The position numbers were made by a program, and so were the translations under genes. Source: Bradyrhizobium diversitatis (GTDB lineage: Bacteria; Pseudomonadota; Alphaproteobacteria; Rhizobiales; Xanthobacteraceae). Taken from it: a DNA stretch of 63,107 nt. Each line of letters opens with the position of its first letter. Position 1 is the first letter of the stretch. The stretch is taken from NCBI RefSeq assembly GCF_016031635.1, contig NZ_JACEGD010000048.1:1-63107 (forward strand). Direction: 5' to 3'. Below the pieces are notes generated by a model that worked only from the letters and a program-made list of their open reading frames with translations, was not told the DNA's origin and ran no database searches. Positions 54,165 to 63,107 of this stretch are shown piece after piece.

Positions 54165-54314
54165 TTGCCGCATACTGTGCAGCCTGTTGGGTCCCGCCGC
54201 TCCGTGCTGCGTGGCTTTGCGATCGGCTCGGCGGTCTCCGCGCTTGCCGCCTCATCAGCGATATCGGCGCCGACGAGCCCGCCGAATTCGTCGACGAGTT
54301 CGAGGCGGCAATGA
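54165..54314 (+). pseudogene. Possible remnant with a twin-arginine signal
   Basis: A TTG-started frame of 49 codons reads GSRRSVLRGFAIGSAVSAL followed by AASSAISAPTSPP and a stop. This looks like a TAT signal peptide with little or no mature protein. In the neighbouring frame the DNA continues as DIGADEPAEFVDEFEAAMKE, which also has coding character, so a frameshifted gene fragment is possible. No parent family could be named. The alternative is chance composition in GC-rich DNA. Confidence 0.3.
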
Positions 54315-54360
54315 AGGAGAATGTGGAGGGATTGCAGCGCCTCAAAGGGGGCTACAGGAA

Positions 54361-54379
54361 TGTATCAGAAATCGATACA
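54361..54379. promoter_or_regulatory. Inverted repeat upstream of higBA, distal copy
   Basis: TGTATC at 54361-54366 and GATACA at 54374-54379 are separated by seven bases. The half-site GTATC matches the proximal palindrome, as expected for a pair of HigA operators. Confidence 0.6.
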
Positions 54380-54394
54380 ATTTCTTTTCCTTAC

Positions 54395-54411
54395 GTATCA
54401 TACAGTGATAC
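54395..54411. promoter_or_regulatory. Inverted repeat upstream of higBA, proximal copy
   Basis: GTATCA (54395-54400) and TGATAC (54406-54411) flank five bases, ending ten bases before the higB start. The position over the promoter fits autoregulation by HigA. Confidence 0.65.
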
Positions 54412-54420
54412 ACTACGCGC

Positions 54421-54686
54421 ATGATCAGGACGTTTCGGGACAAAGCGACTGAAGCGGTCTTTAACGGCGATAGTCCCAAAGGCTTTCCGGCCGACCTCGT
54501 GAAGGTTGCACGCCGGAAATTGCGCTATCTTCACGCCGCAGGTGAACTCGCCGATTTAACCGCCTCGAGGCCCTCACGGCTGATCGCAAGGGACAGCATT
54601 CGATCAGGATCAACGACCAGTTCCGGGTGTGCTTCGTCTGGACGGCACAGGGCCCCGCGGAGGTCGAGATCGTGGACTATCACTAG
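54421..54686 (+). pseudogene. higB: HigB-type toxin gene, frameshifted
   Basis: It starts MIRTFRDKATEAVFNGDSPK and reads as a RelE/HigB toxin to HAAGELADL (about 54557). After that the toxin sequence continues in a different frame as NRLEALTADRKGQHSIRIND and ends EVEIVDYH at the stop 54684-54686. Against the usual DLRVPPGNRLE passage, about 13-16 bases are missing, removing the RVPPG loop and changing frame. The unshifted frame gives a different tail of about 114 residues in total that runs into higA. The antitoxin gene 12 bases downstream is intact, as expected where toxin loss is tolerated. Confidence 0.88.
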
Positions 54687-54698
54687 GAGAACGCGACG

Positions 54699-55004
54699 AT
54701 GGCCAAGAAACTCAAGCCCATGCATCCTGGCGAGGTTCTGCGGGAAGAATTTCTGGTCCCGCTGAACATGTCCGCCGGCGCGCTTGCCAGGACATGCGGC
54801 CTGCCGCGCACACGTATTGAGCGGATTGCGAGTGAGCAGACTGGCGTCACCGCCGACACCGCACTTCGGCTCGCCAAGGCACTGGGCACAACGGCCGAGC
54901 TTTGGCTCAATCTTCAGAATGATTACGATATCCAGATCGCCAGACGCGACCTCGGCAAGGCGCTCGACCGCATCGAGACTGTCAACAAGCCCAAGGCAGC
55001 CTGA
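54699..55004 (+). CDS. higA: HigA-type antitoxin
   Basis: The protein has 101 residues. The helix-turn-helix of the XRE/HigA type is seen in MSAGALARTCGLPRTRIERI (about 24-43) and VTADTALRLAKALGTTAELW (about 50-69). The opening KLKPMHPGEVLREEFLVPLN is typical of HigA. TAGGAGA lies before ATG 54699. Its partner toxin gene directly upstream is frameshifted, so this now stands as a solitary antitoxin, which may still repress from the palindromes at 54361-54411. Confidence 0.94.
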   Translation: MAKKLKPMHPGEVLREEFLVPLNMSAGALARTCGLPRTRIERIASEQTGVTADTALRLAKALGTTAELWLNLQNDYDIQIARRDLGKALDRIETVNKPKAA

Positions 55005-55014
55005 GCGACCGGCC

Positions 55015-56406
55015 CTACGCCGACCGTCGCACCGCGTTGTCCACCAGCGTCTTGCCGAGCGACCAGATCGCGCCGGGGACCTTGTGGCTGCCGGCGATGA
55101 CGTCGTCGAAGGCGCGCTCGATCCAGCTGCAGTCTTCCTCGGTGATGGTGAGCGGAGGCAACAGCTTGATAGTGTGGCTGCCGTGACCGGCGACCTGGGT
55201 CAGAATCTTGTGATCCTTGAACAACGGCACGGTGATGAGCTGGCAGAACAGGCCCTTGTTGGCGGTCTCCAGCACGTTCCAGGAGGCGCGCAGGCGCAGC
55301 GACTTCGGCGGGCCGAACTCGACGCCGATCATCAGTCCCTTGCCGCGCACTTCCTTCATCAGCTCGTAACCGGGCACCATGCGCGTCAATGCGAGGCGCA
55401 GCTCGGCGCCGCGCTTGGCGGCGGATTCGATCAGCTTCTCCGATTCCATCACGTCGAGCGTGGCAATGCCCGCAGCCATGGCGAGGTCGTTCTTGGAGAA
55501 GGTGGAGCCGTGCACCACCGCCCGGTCCATCTGGTTGAAGATCTTGTCGAAGATGCTCTTGCGCGTCAGCACGGCGCCGACCGGCACGTGGCCGCCCGAC
55601 AGCGACTTCGACAGCAGCACCATATCGGGCTCGACGTTCCAGTGCTCGACAGCAAGAAAGCGGCCGGTGCGGCCCATGCCGGTCTGGATCTCGTCGGCGA
55701 CGAACAGCGTGCCGTATTTCTTGCAGAGCGCGGCCGCGCCGGGCAGGAACTCGTCGGTGGGCATGTTGACGCCCTTGCCCTGGATCGGCTCGACGACGAA
55801 GGCCGCAACCTCGCGCGAGGCCAGGGCCTTTTCCAGCGCAGCCAGATCGTTGAACGGGACCGGGGTGCAGCCCGGCAGCAGCGGCTCGAAGCCGGTGCGG
55901 AAGTTCGAATCGCCCGTCAGCGACAGCGCGCCATAGGTCAGGCCGTGGTAGCCGTGGGCGCAATAGACGATGCCGGGGCGGCCGGTCGCGCCACGCGCAA
56001 ATTTGATCGCGGCCTCGACGCATTCCGCGCCGGAATTGGCGAAGAACGCCTTGTCGAGATAGGGGACGTATTTCAGCAGCCGCTCGGCCAGCACGCCGGC
56101 GAGCGTCGAGACGTCGAACTGGACGAGGTTGGGCAGGTCGGCATCGAGGACGCTCTTGAGCGCATCGCGCATGACAGGATGATTGCGCCCGATCGCGAAC
56201 ACGCCAAAGCCGGACAACAGGTCAAGGTAGCGAGCGCCCTCGCGATCGTAAAGGTACTGCCCCTGCCCCTTCTGGAAGCCGACATCGTAGCCGATGGTCT
56301 TGAGAACCCGGACGAACTGCTCGTTCAGATACCGGTTATGCAGGGTGCTGCGCTGGGCCTGACGGTCCGCGAATAGCTGAGACATGTCTGGATTTGGGCT
56401 GTGCAT
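55015..56406 (-). CDS. hpnO: Class-III aminotransferase HpnO (aminobacteriohopanetriol synthesis)
   Basis: The protein has 463 residues. The PLP-binding Lys is Lys267 in LLSKSLSGG, and the cofactor-ring Asp is Asp238 in VADEIQTGMGRTG. SGAECVEAAIKFARGATG and HGYHGLTYGALSLTGDSNFR are standard class-III segments. It is identified as HpnO, which makes 35-aminobacteriohopanetriol, because it is grouped with hpnN, ispH and hpnH and matches the family pattern. An ornithine-type aminotransferase would be the alternative if the context were ignored. ATG 56406 is used; ATG 56385 (MSQLFADR) is possible. Confidence 0.85.
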   Translation of the reverse strand: MHSPNPDMSQLFADRQAQRSTLHNRYLNEQFVRVLKTIGYDVGFQKGQGQYLYDREGARYLDLLSGFGVFAIGRNHPVMRDALKSVLDADLPNLVQFDVSTLAGVLAERLLKYVPYLDKAFFANSGAECVEAAIKFARGATGRPGIVYCAHGYHGLTYGALSLTGDSNFRTGFEPLLPGCTPVPFNDLAALEKALASREVAAFVVEPIQGKGVNMPTDEFLPGAAALCKKYGTLFVADEIQTGMGRTGRFLAVEHWNVEPDMVLLSKSLSGGHVPVGAVLTRKSIFDKIFNQMDRAVVHGSTFSKNDLAMAAGIATLDVMESEKLIESAAKRGAELRLALTRMVPGYELMKEVRGKGLMIGVEFGPPKSLRLRASWNVLETANKGLFCQLITVPLFKDHKILTQVAGHGSHTIKLLPPLTITEEDCSWIERAFDDVIAGSHKVPGAIWSLGKTLVDNAVRRSA

Positions 56407-56548
56407 CCGCTACATACTTCGATTGGAGGCCGTCTCGTCAACTGAAAACGGACCGCTGCTGAAAACGGTCTGTGCGGCCTTTTGCCCTTTTTCGGACCAT
56501 CTTCGCAAGCACAGCTTTTAGATCATGTTGCACTGCCAAGGAACCATC

Positions 56549-57202
56549 ATGCGTTTAGCCCTTTACACCGGACTAATACTGGCTGGCGGTTACACCTGCC
56601 TGACACCCGCGCTCGCTGCAGACCCGACCGGCGACTGGCGGGTGGCCGACAGCGTTGCCAACATTCGTGTCGCCCAATGTTATGGCAGCATGTGGGGCGC
56701 GGTCTCCTGGGAAAAGCAACCCGGCGGGCGCGACGAGAACAATCCGGATGTCTCGAAAAAGAACAGGCCGACGCTGGGTATGGCAACCTTGATCGACATG
56801 AAGAAGAAGCCCGGTATCGATCAGTGGGAAGGGCAGGTCTACAACGCCAAGGATGGACAGCTCTATAGCGCGACCATCACGCCGGCCGGTCCCGACCAAC
56901 TCGAAATCAAGGGCTGCGTGATGGGCTTCCTCTGCGGCGGCGAGACCTGGACCCGGGTCGGCCCGCCAATCCCCTCGAGTCCCGTCAACGCCATGGCCAA
57001 GGGCGCGCCGAAATCCGGCGGCGCCGCGCCGCCGAAGGCTCAAGGTGCGCAGGCAGCTCAAGCCACGACAGGCGCCACGGCACCTGCGCCTGCGCCTGCA
57101 GCTCCGAAGGCCGCCGGCGCCGCCAAGCCCGGTCAGAAGGGCGCCGCTGACCCCGTCGGCGACATCTGCCTACTCCCTGAGATTGCGGGGTTTGCCCATT
57201 AG
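56549..57202 (+). CDS. Secreted DUF2147 domain protein
   Basis: The protein has 217 residues. A signal peptide (MRLALYTGLILAGGYTCLTP, cleavage near ALAAD, residue 24) is followed by the DUF2147 domain (about 25-135): DPTGDWRVADSVANIRVAQC, MWGAVSWEK, and GCVMGFLCGGETWTRV. The family has a lipocalin-like barrel and no proven role. The C-terminal 80 residues are Ala/Pro/Gly-rich, and the frame ends inside the 3' end of hpnN on the other strand (33-base overlap, 57170-57202). An AAGGAA site lies before ATG 56549. Its position between hpnO and hpnN suggests, but does not prove, a link to hopanoid membranes. Confidence 0.87.
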   Translation: MRLALYTGLILAGGYTCLTPALAADPTGDWRVADSVANIRVAQCYGSMWGAVSWEKQPGGRDENNPDVSKKNRPTLGMATLIDMKKKPGIDQWEGQVYNAKDGQLYSATITPAGPDQLEIKGCVMGFLCGGETWTRVGPPIPSSPVNAMAKGAPKSGGAAPPKAQGAQAAQATTGATAPAPAPAAPKAAGAAKPGQKGAADPVGDICLLPEIAGFAH

Positions 57203-59758
57203 GGCCGGCTGAAACAGCAGCACGGCGGCAAGCGTGGTCACCAGCGAGAGTGCCAGCAGCTTGCCCATGCTGGATGTGCCGGGATGGCTCGACAGCCACA
57301 GGCTGCCGAACGCGGTTGCCGTCGTCAGCGCGCTGAAAAAGATCGCGCGCGTGAGGCTGGTCTGGAGCAGGTTTGTTCTGCCCGAGCGCCACGCCACGAC
57401 ATAATAGATCTTGAAGGCGACACCGACGCCGAGCAGCAGCGGGAATGCAACGATATTGGCGAAGTTCAGCGGCAGGCCGATCAACACGCAGATTTCGAGC
57501 GTCACTGCGCCGGCAACCAGAAGCGGCACCAGCGTCATCAGCACGTCGACGAACCGGCGCAGCGTGATCCACAGCAAGAGCCCGATCACGACCAGCGCGT
57601 AGATGCCGGCGTGGATGAACGCCTTCACCACGGTGTCGCCGGATTTCAGGATCGAGACCGGTCCCCCGATCGCGGTCGGCTCGGCCGCGAGCACCGCCGC
57701 CGCGAATTTGCGCAGCGTGTCGTTGTCGTTGGGATCGCCCTTGGGCAGCGCCTCGACGCGGATGATGCCGTCCTTGCTCTTCCAGGCGTTGACGAGCTCG
57801 GGCGGCAGTGACTTCAGGGTGACCGGCCCGGCCTGCATGGCGTTCCTGAGCTGGTCGAACACGATCTTCATCGGCGTGACGAACACGTCCTGCGCCTTGT
57901 TGCGCGTGGCCTCGTCGCTATCGGCGAGCTTTTCGAGCGCGTCTGCAAGACGGCGCGAGGCGAGCGCCCCCGGCCCCTTCGCGTCGCCCGCGGTCCGGCG
58001 CAGATTGTCGACGGAAGATTTCAGCGACTCGACATTTTCCTGATCCGACGGCGCCGCATCGATCTGATCGGGGTTCAACGCGGGGTTCAGCACCTTGGCG
58101 CCTTGCGCGATCAGCTTCAGCTTCGGCGGCTGATCCTGCGGCACGAAACTGTTGAGTGACATCACCCTGAGCACCTCGGGCACTTTCTCGAGCCTCGCCT
58201 CAACCTGCCTCGCCTGCTCCTCCGACGTCGTCATCACGTTGATGGCATTGGCGCCGGTGTTGGGATCCTTGCGCAAATCGAGGAAGGTCGCGATCGATTC
58301 GGCCTTGGGATTGCGCAGGTTCATCGGGTTGAAGTCGAACTTCATGAAGTAGAGCAGCGGCAGGCCGCCAAGCGCGAGCAGCAGCGTGCCGCCGACGATC
58401 AGCACGCGATGCTTCTCCAGGAAGTGATCGAGCGGCGCCAGGAAGGCATAGCCGACGGGCTCCGGCTCGCCGGGCGGGTTCAGAAGCTTGAGCAGCGCCG
58501 GCAGCACGGTGATGCTGGACACGAACGCCACCAGCATGCCGACGCCGGCGATCTGCCCGAGTTCCGAGATGCCCTTGTAGTCGGTCGGCATGAAGCAGAG
58601 GAAGCCCGCAGCGGTGGCCATCGCCGCGAGCGACAGCGGCACCGCCGAGCGCTTGGCGGCCAGCACCAGCGCACCCGAGAGGTCATTGTGCTTGTAGCGC
58701 TCGGAGCGATAGCGGACGCTGTACTGGATGCCGAAATCGACGCCGAGGCCGACGAACAGCACCGCGAACGCGATCGACAGCAGATTGAGCGAGCCGACCA
58801 TCATCAGGCCGGCCGCGGTGGTGATCGCAAGGCCCACGAAGAGATTGACGAACACCGCAAAGATGATCTTCGCCGAATGCAGCGCCAGCCACAGGATGAG
58901 CAGCACCACGAGAACGGTGCCGATGCCGTTGACGACGGCTCCCTCCTGGACGGTCGCGTATTCCTCGTTGGCGATCGGGACCGGGCCGGTCAGGCGCACC
59001 CGCGCCTGGTATTTGTTGGGGAAGTCCAGATCGGCCGCGGCTTTCCGGATCGCGTCGGTCGCGTCCTTGCCCGGCTCCAGCGCGTTGTAATCGAGGATGG
59101 GCTTGAACTCGATGAAGGCGCGCTTGTCCGAATCCTTCAACGGCTCGTCGCTGACGAGCTCGCGCCAGGAGAAGCTGGCATTGCCCTTGTTGAGCACGGT
59201 CTCGACGGTCTGCGCGATCAGGTTGAAGGGCCGCTCGGTGTTGTCGAGCTTGACCTGGCCTCGCTTGACGCCGGCAAGACCGGTTTCCAGCGCGCCGGTC
59301 AGGCCGCGGATCGAGGGATCGCCGGCCATGATCTCGATCAGGGGCGCGGCGGATTCGAGCTGGCCGGTCGTCTTGGCGACTTCCTCCGTCGGCAGGAACA
59401 GCAATCCATTCTTTTCGAAGAACTCGCCGCTACCGAGTTGCTGCATCGAGTGGAAGTTGGTCTTGTCGTCCTTCAGCCTTGCATAGAGCGCGTCTGCTGC
59501 GGCGCTCGCCATCTCCGGCGTCCGGGCCTCGATCACGGCGAGGATCGTTTCGTTCTGATCGAACGCCTGGTCGAATTGCTGGTCGCGCTTGCGCCAGTCG
59601 AGATTCTGGGAAATCAGCGAATTGATGTCGGTGTTGATGGCGAAGTGGCGCGCGGCGTAATAGCCCGCTCCCACCGACAGCAGGAGCCCGAGAAGGACGA
59701 CGAGGGAGGCAAACCGGGTGCAGGCCCTGACGGTGGCAACGACGACGCTTTGCAGCAC
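57170..59758 (-). CDS. hpnN: Hopanoid transporter HpnN (RND/MMPL type)
   Basis: HpnN moves hopanoids from the inner to the outer membrane. The protein has 862 residues, with two repeats of a first helix, a large periplasmic loop and five further helices. Visible helices include FASLVVLLGLLLSVGAGYYA, LVVLLILWLALHSAKIIFAV, LLSIAFAVLFVGLGVDFGIQ (the RND helix with a conserved Asp) and, in the second half, AGIYALVVIGLLLWITLRRF and VAFPLLLGVGVAFKIYYVVA. GTG 59758 was chosen (LQSVVVATVRACTRFASLVV follows); the frame runs 44 codons further but is not conserved-looking. The 3' end overlaps the convergent DUF2147 gene by 33 bases. Confidence 0.93.
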   Translation of the reverse strand: MLQSVVVATVRACTRFASLVVLLGLLLSVGAGYYAARHFAINTDINSLISQNLDWRKRDQQFDQAFDQNETILAVIEARTPEMASAAADALYARLKDDKTNFHSMQQLGSGEFFEKNGLLFLPTEEVAKTTGQLESAAPLIEIMAGDPSIRGLTGALETGLAGVKRGQVKLDNTERPFNLIAQTVETVLNKGNASFSWRELVSDEPLKDSDKRAFIEFKPILDYNALEPGKDATDAIRKAAADLDFPNKYQARVRLTGPVPIANEEYATVQEGAVVNGIGTVLVVLLILWLALHSAKIIFAVFVNLFVGLAITTAAGLMMVGSLNLLSIAFAVLFVGLGVDFGIQYSVRYRSERYKHNDLSGALVLAAKRSAVPLSLAAMATAAGFLCFMPTDYKGISELGQIAGVGMLVAFVSSITVLPALLKLLNPPGEPEPVGYAFLAPLDHFLEKHRVLIVGGTLLLALGGLPLLYFMKFDFNPMNLRNPKAESIATFLDLRKDPNTGANAINVMTTSEEQARQVEARLEKVPEVLRVMSLNSFVPQDQPPKLKLIAQGAKVLNPALNPDQIDAAPSDQENVESLKSSVDNLRRTAGDAKGPGALASRRLADALEKLADSDEATRNKAQDVFVTPMKIVFDQLRNAMQAGPVTLKSLPPELVNAWKSKDGIIRVEALPKGDPNDNDTLRKFAAAVLAAEPTAIGGPVSILKSGDTVVKAFIHAGIYALVVIGLLLWITLRRFVDVLMTLVPLLVAGAVTLEICVLIGLPLNFANIVAFPLLLGVGVAFKIYYVVAWRSGRTNLLQTSLTRAIFFSALTTATAFGSLWLSSHPGTSSMGKLLALSLVTTLAAVLLFQPALMGKPRNLRE

Positions 59759-60212
59759 TTCTTTTCTTTCTGCGGTTACAGCTTGCCAGAAACGCCCGCT
59801 GTTTATCGGAGTTTCCGGGCGAAACCTATTGCTGTTTTGAGTGGTTCCCGCCGCGAGAAGGTTCGAGGTAAACGGCGGAGACCGAGGCAAAAATCATGCG
59901 GGGCGGCCGGTATAGCCGGGGAGTTGAGGCGGGAAAGTGACGAAGGACGATGCACGAATGTCGCGCATTTGCGCCCATCGCATATCCTACCATGATACCT
60001 CAACAATCGGACCCGTAGCGGTCCGACCTTTCCTTAATGCCGATTTTTTGACACAAAGTATTGCGCCTCCATGCGCCGGAGCCCCTTCCGGGGGTGGGCG
60101 GCTACCGCGTATGCGAACCAATGGTGCGGATATTGCAACTCATTGGTCAGTATCGGGGTGCCGTCGGGGACTTACATAAGCGGATTGGTGCAACTTGCGT
60201 AATGGGCGTCCA
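59759..60212. other. Divergent promoter region of hpnN and ispH, 454 bases
   Basis: This region lies between hpnN (minus) and ispH (plus) and should contain promoters for both. Visible elements are a small hairpin (CGGACCCGTAGCGGTCCG, 60008-60025) and a TTGACA hexamer at 60048-60053 facing ispH, without a good -10 at the right distance. No gene or structured RNA is supported. Confidence 0.5.
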
Positions 60213-61139
60213 ATGGAAGTGTATCTGGCGCAACCGCGCGGCTTCTGCGCGGGCGTGGTGCGTGCGATCGAGATCGTGGAACGGGCGCTGGAGAAATACG
60301 GCCGCCCGGTCTACGTGCGCCATGAGATCGTGCATAACAAATACGTCGTCGAGAGCCTGAAGAGCAAAGGTGCGATCTTCGTCGAGGAACTCTCCGAGGT
60401 TCCGCCGAAGGCGGTGACGGTTTTCAGCGCCCATGGTGTCGCCCGCAGCGTCGAGGAAGAGGCCGCCGCGCGCGATCTTCCGGTGCTCAATGCCACCTGC
60501 CCCCTGGTCACGAAGGTTCACAATCAGGGGAAGCGCTACATCGGCAAGGGCCGCACGCTGATCCTGATCGGCCATGCCGGCCACCCCGAGGTCGAGGGCA
60601 CGATGGGCCAGGTCCCCGGGCCCGTGCAGCTTGTCCAGAGCGTTGAAGAGGTTAAGGCGCTCACGCTGCCGGCGGATACGCCGGTGGCCTACATCACCCA
60701 GACCACCCTGTCGGTCGACGACACCAAGGACATCATCGCCGCCCTGCAGGCCCGCTTTACAGACATTCAAGGTCCGGATATCCGGGATATCTGCTATGCG
60801 ACACAGAACCGCCAATCTGCGGTAAGGGACTTGAGCAAACTGGTCGACGTGATCCTGGTGGTGGGCGCTGCCAACAGCTCGAACTCGAACCGGCTTCGCG
60901 AAATCGGCACCGAGGCCGGCGTCGCGAGTTATTTGATTGCCGACGGCAGCGAGCTCAATCCGGAGTGGCTGAAAAATGCCAGGACCGTCGGCATCACGGC
61001 CGGCGCCTCGGCGCCCGAGGTACTCGTGGATGACGTGATCGAAGCGATGCGGCGGATCGGACCGGTCAAGGTCCAGGTGTTGCCGGGCCGCGAGGAGAAC
61101 ATCGAATTTCGGCTTCCGGCCCAATTGGCTGCGAGCTGA
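60213..61139 (+). CDS. ispH: 4-hydroxy-3-methylbut-2-enyl diphosphate reductase
   Basis: IspH (LytB) makes IPP and DMAPP in the last step of the MEP pathway, which feeds hopanoid synthesis. The protein has 308 residues. Iron-sulfur ligands are Cys12 (RGFCAGVVRA), Cys96 (NATCPLVTKVH) and Cys194 (RDICYATQNRQ). His41, His74 and His124 with Glu126 (GHPEVEGTMGQ) match the active site. The ATG at 60213 (MEVYLAQPRG) is preferred to TTG 60195, because the family starts here. hpnH follows after 35 bases on the same strand, so precursor supply and hopanoid modification are probably co-expressed. Confidence 0.96.
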   Translation: MEVYLAQPRGFCAGVVRAIEIVERALEKYGRPVYVRHEIVHNKYVVESLKSKGAIFVEELSEVPPKAVTVFSAHGVARSVEEEAAARDLPVLNATCPLVTKVHNQGKRYIGKGRTLILIGHAGHPEVEGTMGQVPGPVQLVQSVEEVKALTLPADTPVAYITQTTLSVDDTKDIIAALQARFTDIQGPDIRDICYATQNRQSAVRDLSKLVDVILVVGAANSSNSNRLREIGTEAGVASYLIADGSELNPEWLKNARTVGITAGASAPEVLVDDVIEAMRRIGPVKVQVLPGREENIEFRLPAQLAAS

Positions 61140-61174
61140 CCCACCCGAATTTCAAGCCCAGAAAGAAACGTGTA

Positions 61175-62335
<1,161 letters not shown>

Positions 62336-62359
62336 GCCGACGCACTCAACTCTCACGAC

Positions 62360-62396
62360 AAAGTCCCGGCCGCGATCGCGACCGGGCCTTTGTCTT
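62360..62396 (+). terminator. Rho-independent terminator of ispH-hpnH
   Basis: AAAGTCCCGGCCGCG pairs with CGCGACCGGGCCTTT around a short GATC loop, and TGTCTTG follows. It lies 25 bases after the hpnH stop. Confidence 0.8.
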
Positions 62397-62426
62397 GTAG
62401 GAGGCAATGCCGCAAGGATAGCTCTT

Positions 62427-62561
62427 CGTGTCCCGGATGCGCTGCAGCGTGCAACGCTGCGGCGCAGAGCCGGGACCCAGAGCCGCACGTCCCCGGTGAT
62501 GCATGGGCCCCGGCTCTACACCGCACCGCGCAAGTGCGCGCTGCGCCGCATCCGGGGCACG
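62427..62561. repeat. Large palindromic repeat (CGTGTCCCGGATGCG family)
   Basis: The outer arms CGTGTCCCGGATGCG (62427-62441) and CGCATCCGGGGCACG (62547-62561) pair with one G-T type mismatch. Inner arms AGAGCCGGGACCC and GGGCCCCGGCTCT also pair. A partial copy lies at 54111-54161. Confidence 0.8.
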
Positions 62562-62844
62562 AGACCTGCGCGACCATCCATTTGACCTCAGGCGACGGTT
62601 CGAGAAGGCACACCATCGCGTTCTCGCGGCTGCTTTCGCCCGAGCTTTGCTGTTCGTTTCGCCCCATGGAAGCCAAAGGGCGCAGGGAAGACCGGGCGCC
62701 GGCGGCACCCGCAGATCCGTGCGCAACGAAAAATGCACACGGGGTGGATCACAGGTGATGCCGGTCGCCCGGCCTTCCCTGCGCGGATGGTTTTAACGGT
62801 GTCCTTCGCGCTCTTGTGTCCGCAAAATCTGCCAGGATGTGACA

Positions 62845-62870
62845 ACGGGCGGTTCTGACCAACCGCCCGT
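62845..62870. repeat. 10-bp perfect hairpin upstream of the transposase
   Basis: ACGGGCGGTT at 62845-62854 pairs with AACCGCCCGT at 62861-62870 across a 6-base loop. It could be a terminator-like stem or lie at the edge of the insertion element; neither can be decided here. Confidence 0.5.
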
Positions 62871-63001
62871 CGCTGGATCCGAGCCCGTTCGTGCTCAAAG
62901 GCCTAGAGCCTGTCGGGGAGCGTGGGACGGATTCGGCGTGTCTTCCTCAACCCGAACAGTTGCATGGGCTTCGAGCCCGAACCGAGCAAGGAAGGGAGTG
63001 G

Positions 63002-63107
63002 ATGATGGCACAAAACAGTCGCGTTGTCGTCGGGATTGATGTGGCCAAGGACAAGGTGGATGCATGCATTCGCTCGCTGTCGCAACGGCAAGCGTTCCCG
63101 AGCGGTG
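63002..63107 (+). mobile_element. IS110-family transposase, 5' end only (cut by window edge)
   Basis: The first 35 codons read MMAQNSRVVVGIDVAKDKVD and end at the window border. VVVGIDVAKDKVDA is the usual opening of IS110-family (DEDD) transposases, with the first catalytic Asp in GIDVAK. GGAAGGGAG lies upstream of the paired ATG codons at 63002 and 63005. These elements lack ordinary terminal inverted repeats, so the left boundary in the 62.57-63.0 kb stretch is not visible. Confidence 0.85.

Larger units (their letters stand above)
62336..63001. other. Non-coding stretch of 666 bases before an IS110-type gene
   Basis: The stretch contains, in order, the hpnH terminator (62360-62396), a large palindromic repeat (62427-62561), a 10-bp hairpin (62845-62870) and the leader of the transposase. 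No protein-coding gene is convincing. The left end of the insertion element could not be fixed. Confidence 0.55.

Noticed and set aside
58409..59995. Long plus-strand open frame opposite hpnN
   Set aside because: It is an antisense shadow; the hpnN frame has membrane helices and RND motifs.
60048..60076. TTGACA near 60048 as a full ispH promoter
   Set aside because: No acceptable -10 hexamer lies 16-18 bases downstream.

Overview
The window looks like chromosomal DNA of a Bradyrhizobium-type alphaproteobacterium (Nitrobacteraceae). The GC content is high. A GTTC-N7-GTTC LexA box lies over imuA-imuB-dnaE2. The window also has a TIGR03808/TIGR03809-type gene pair, a SigF/NrsF-type ECF pair, a hopanoid block (hpnO, hpnN, ispH, hpnH), and several families of palindromic intergenic repeats that I associate with this group. 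All assignments come from reading the sequence; no database was searched. No tRNA, rRNA or CRISPR array was seen.

Layout. 0.3-3.1 kb: a HerA-like ATPase and two small DUF proteins. 3.3-5.0 kb: folate operon folP-folB-folK. 5.1-9.6 kb: methylmalonyl-CoA mutase small subunit, a GFA-family protein and the large subunit. The mutase chaperone meaB lies 7 kb further on (16.7 kb), followed by pyroglutamyl peptidase. Between them are a secreted DUF3298-type protein, a two-gene accessory cassette (10.66-12.53 kb), a tripartite tricarboxylate-type transporter (Bug, TctB, TctA) and an MNT/HEPN pair. 18.5-20.8 kb: TIGR03808/TIGR03809-type pair. 21.4-24.4 kb: ECF sigma factor, membrane anti-sigma factor and secreted subtilisin-like protease with a terminator. 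24.8-28.4 kb: GGDEF protein, DUF2336 protein, NrsF-type anti-sigma and its ECF sigma. 28.6-41.5 kb: mixed metabolism and efflux genes (enoyl-CoA hydratase, TolC-type protein, amidohydrolase, HME-RND pump with its adaptor, CoA transferase, SDR, orphan HEATH metalloprotease).

41.6-50.1 kb is an SOS mutagenesis and repair locus. imuA-imuB-dnaE2 face a radical-SAM repair protein and a DUF4130-UdgX fusion, with one LexA box between them. dnaE2 appears broken: about 70-75 codons are missing with a frame change after the PHP domain, and a palindromic repeat is inserted in frame further down. 50.2-55.0 kb: M20 amidohydrolase, GMC oxidoreductase, alpha/beta hydrolase and a higBA locus whose toxin gene is frameshifted. 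55.0-62.3 kb: hopanoid genes. The window ends inside the first codons of an IS110-type transposase.

The best candidate for something undescribed is the 10.66-12.53 kb cassette. The membrane protein ends in a short motif (VTAQAMAVGQGANA) that recurs near the N-terminus of the overlapping downstream gene (VSAQVIAVGQNSTA). This is the arrangement seen in paired-motif signalling systems. A second candidate is the anti-sigma factor at 23.2-23.9 kb, whose outer domain looks like a subtilisin propeptide and which sits next to a subtilisin gene.
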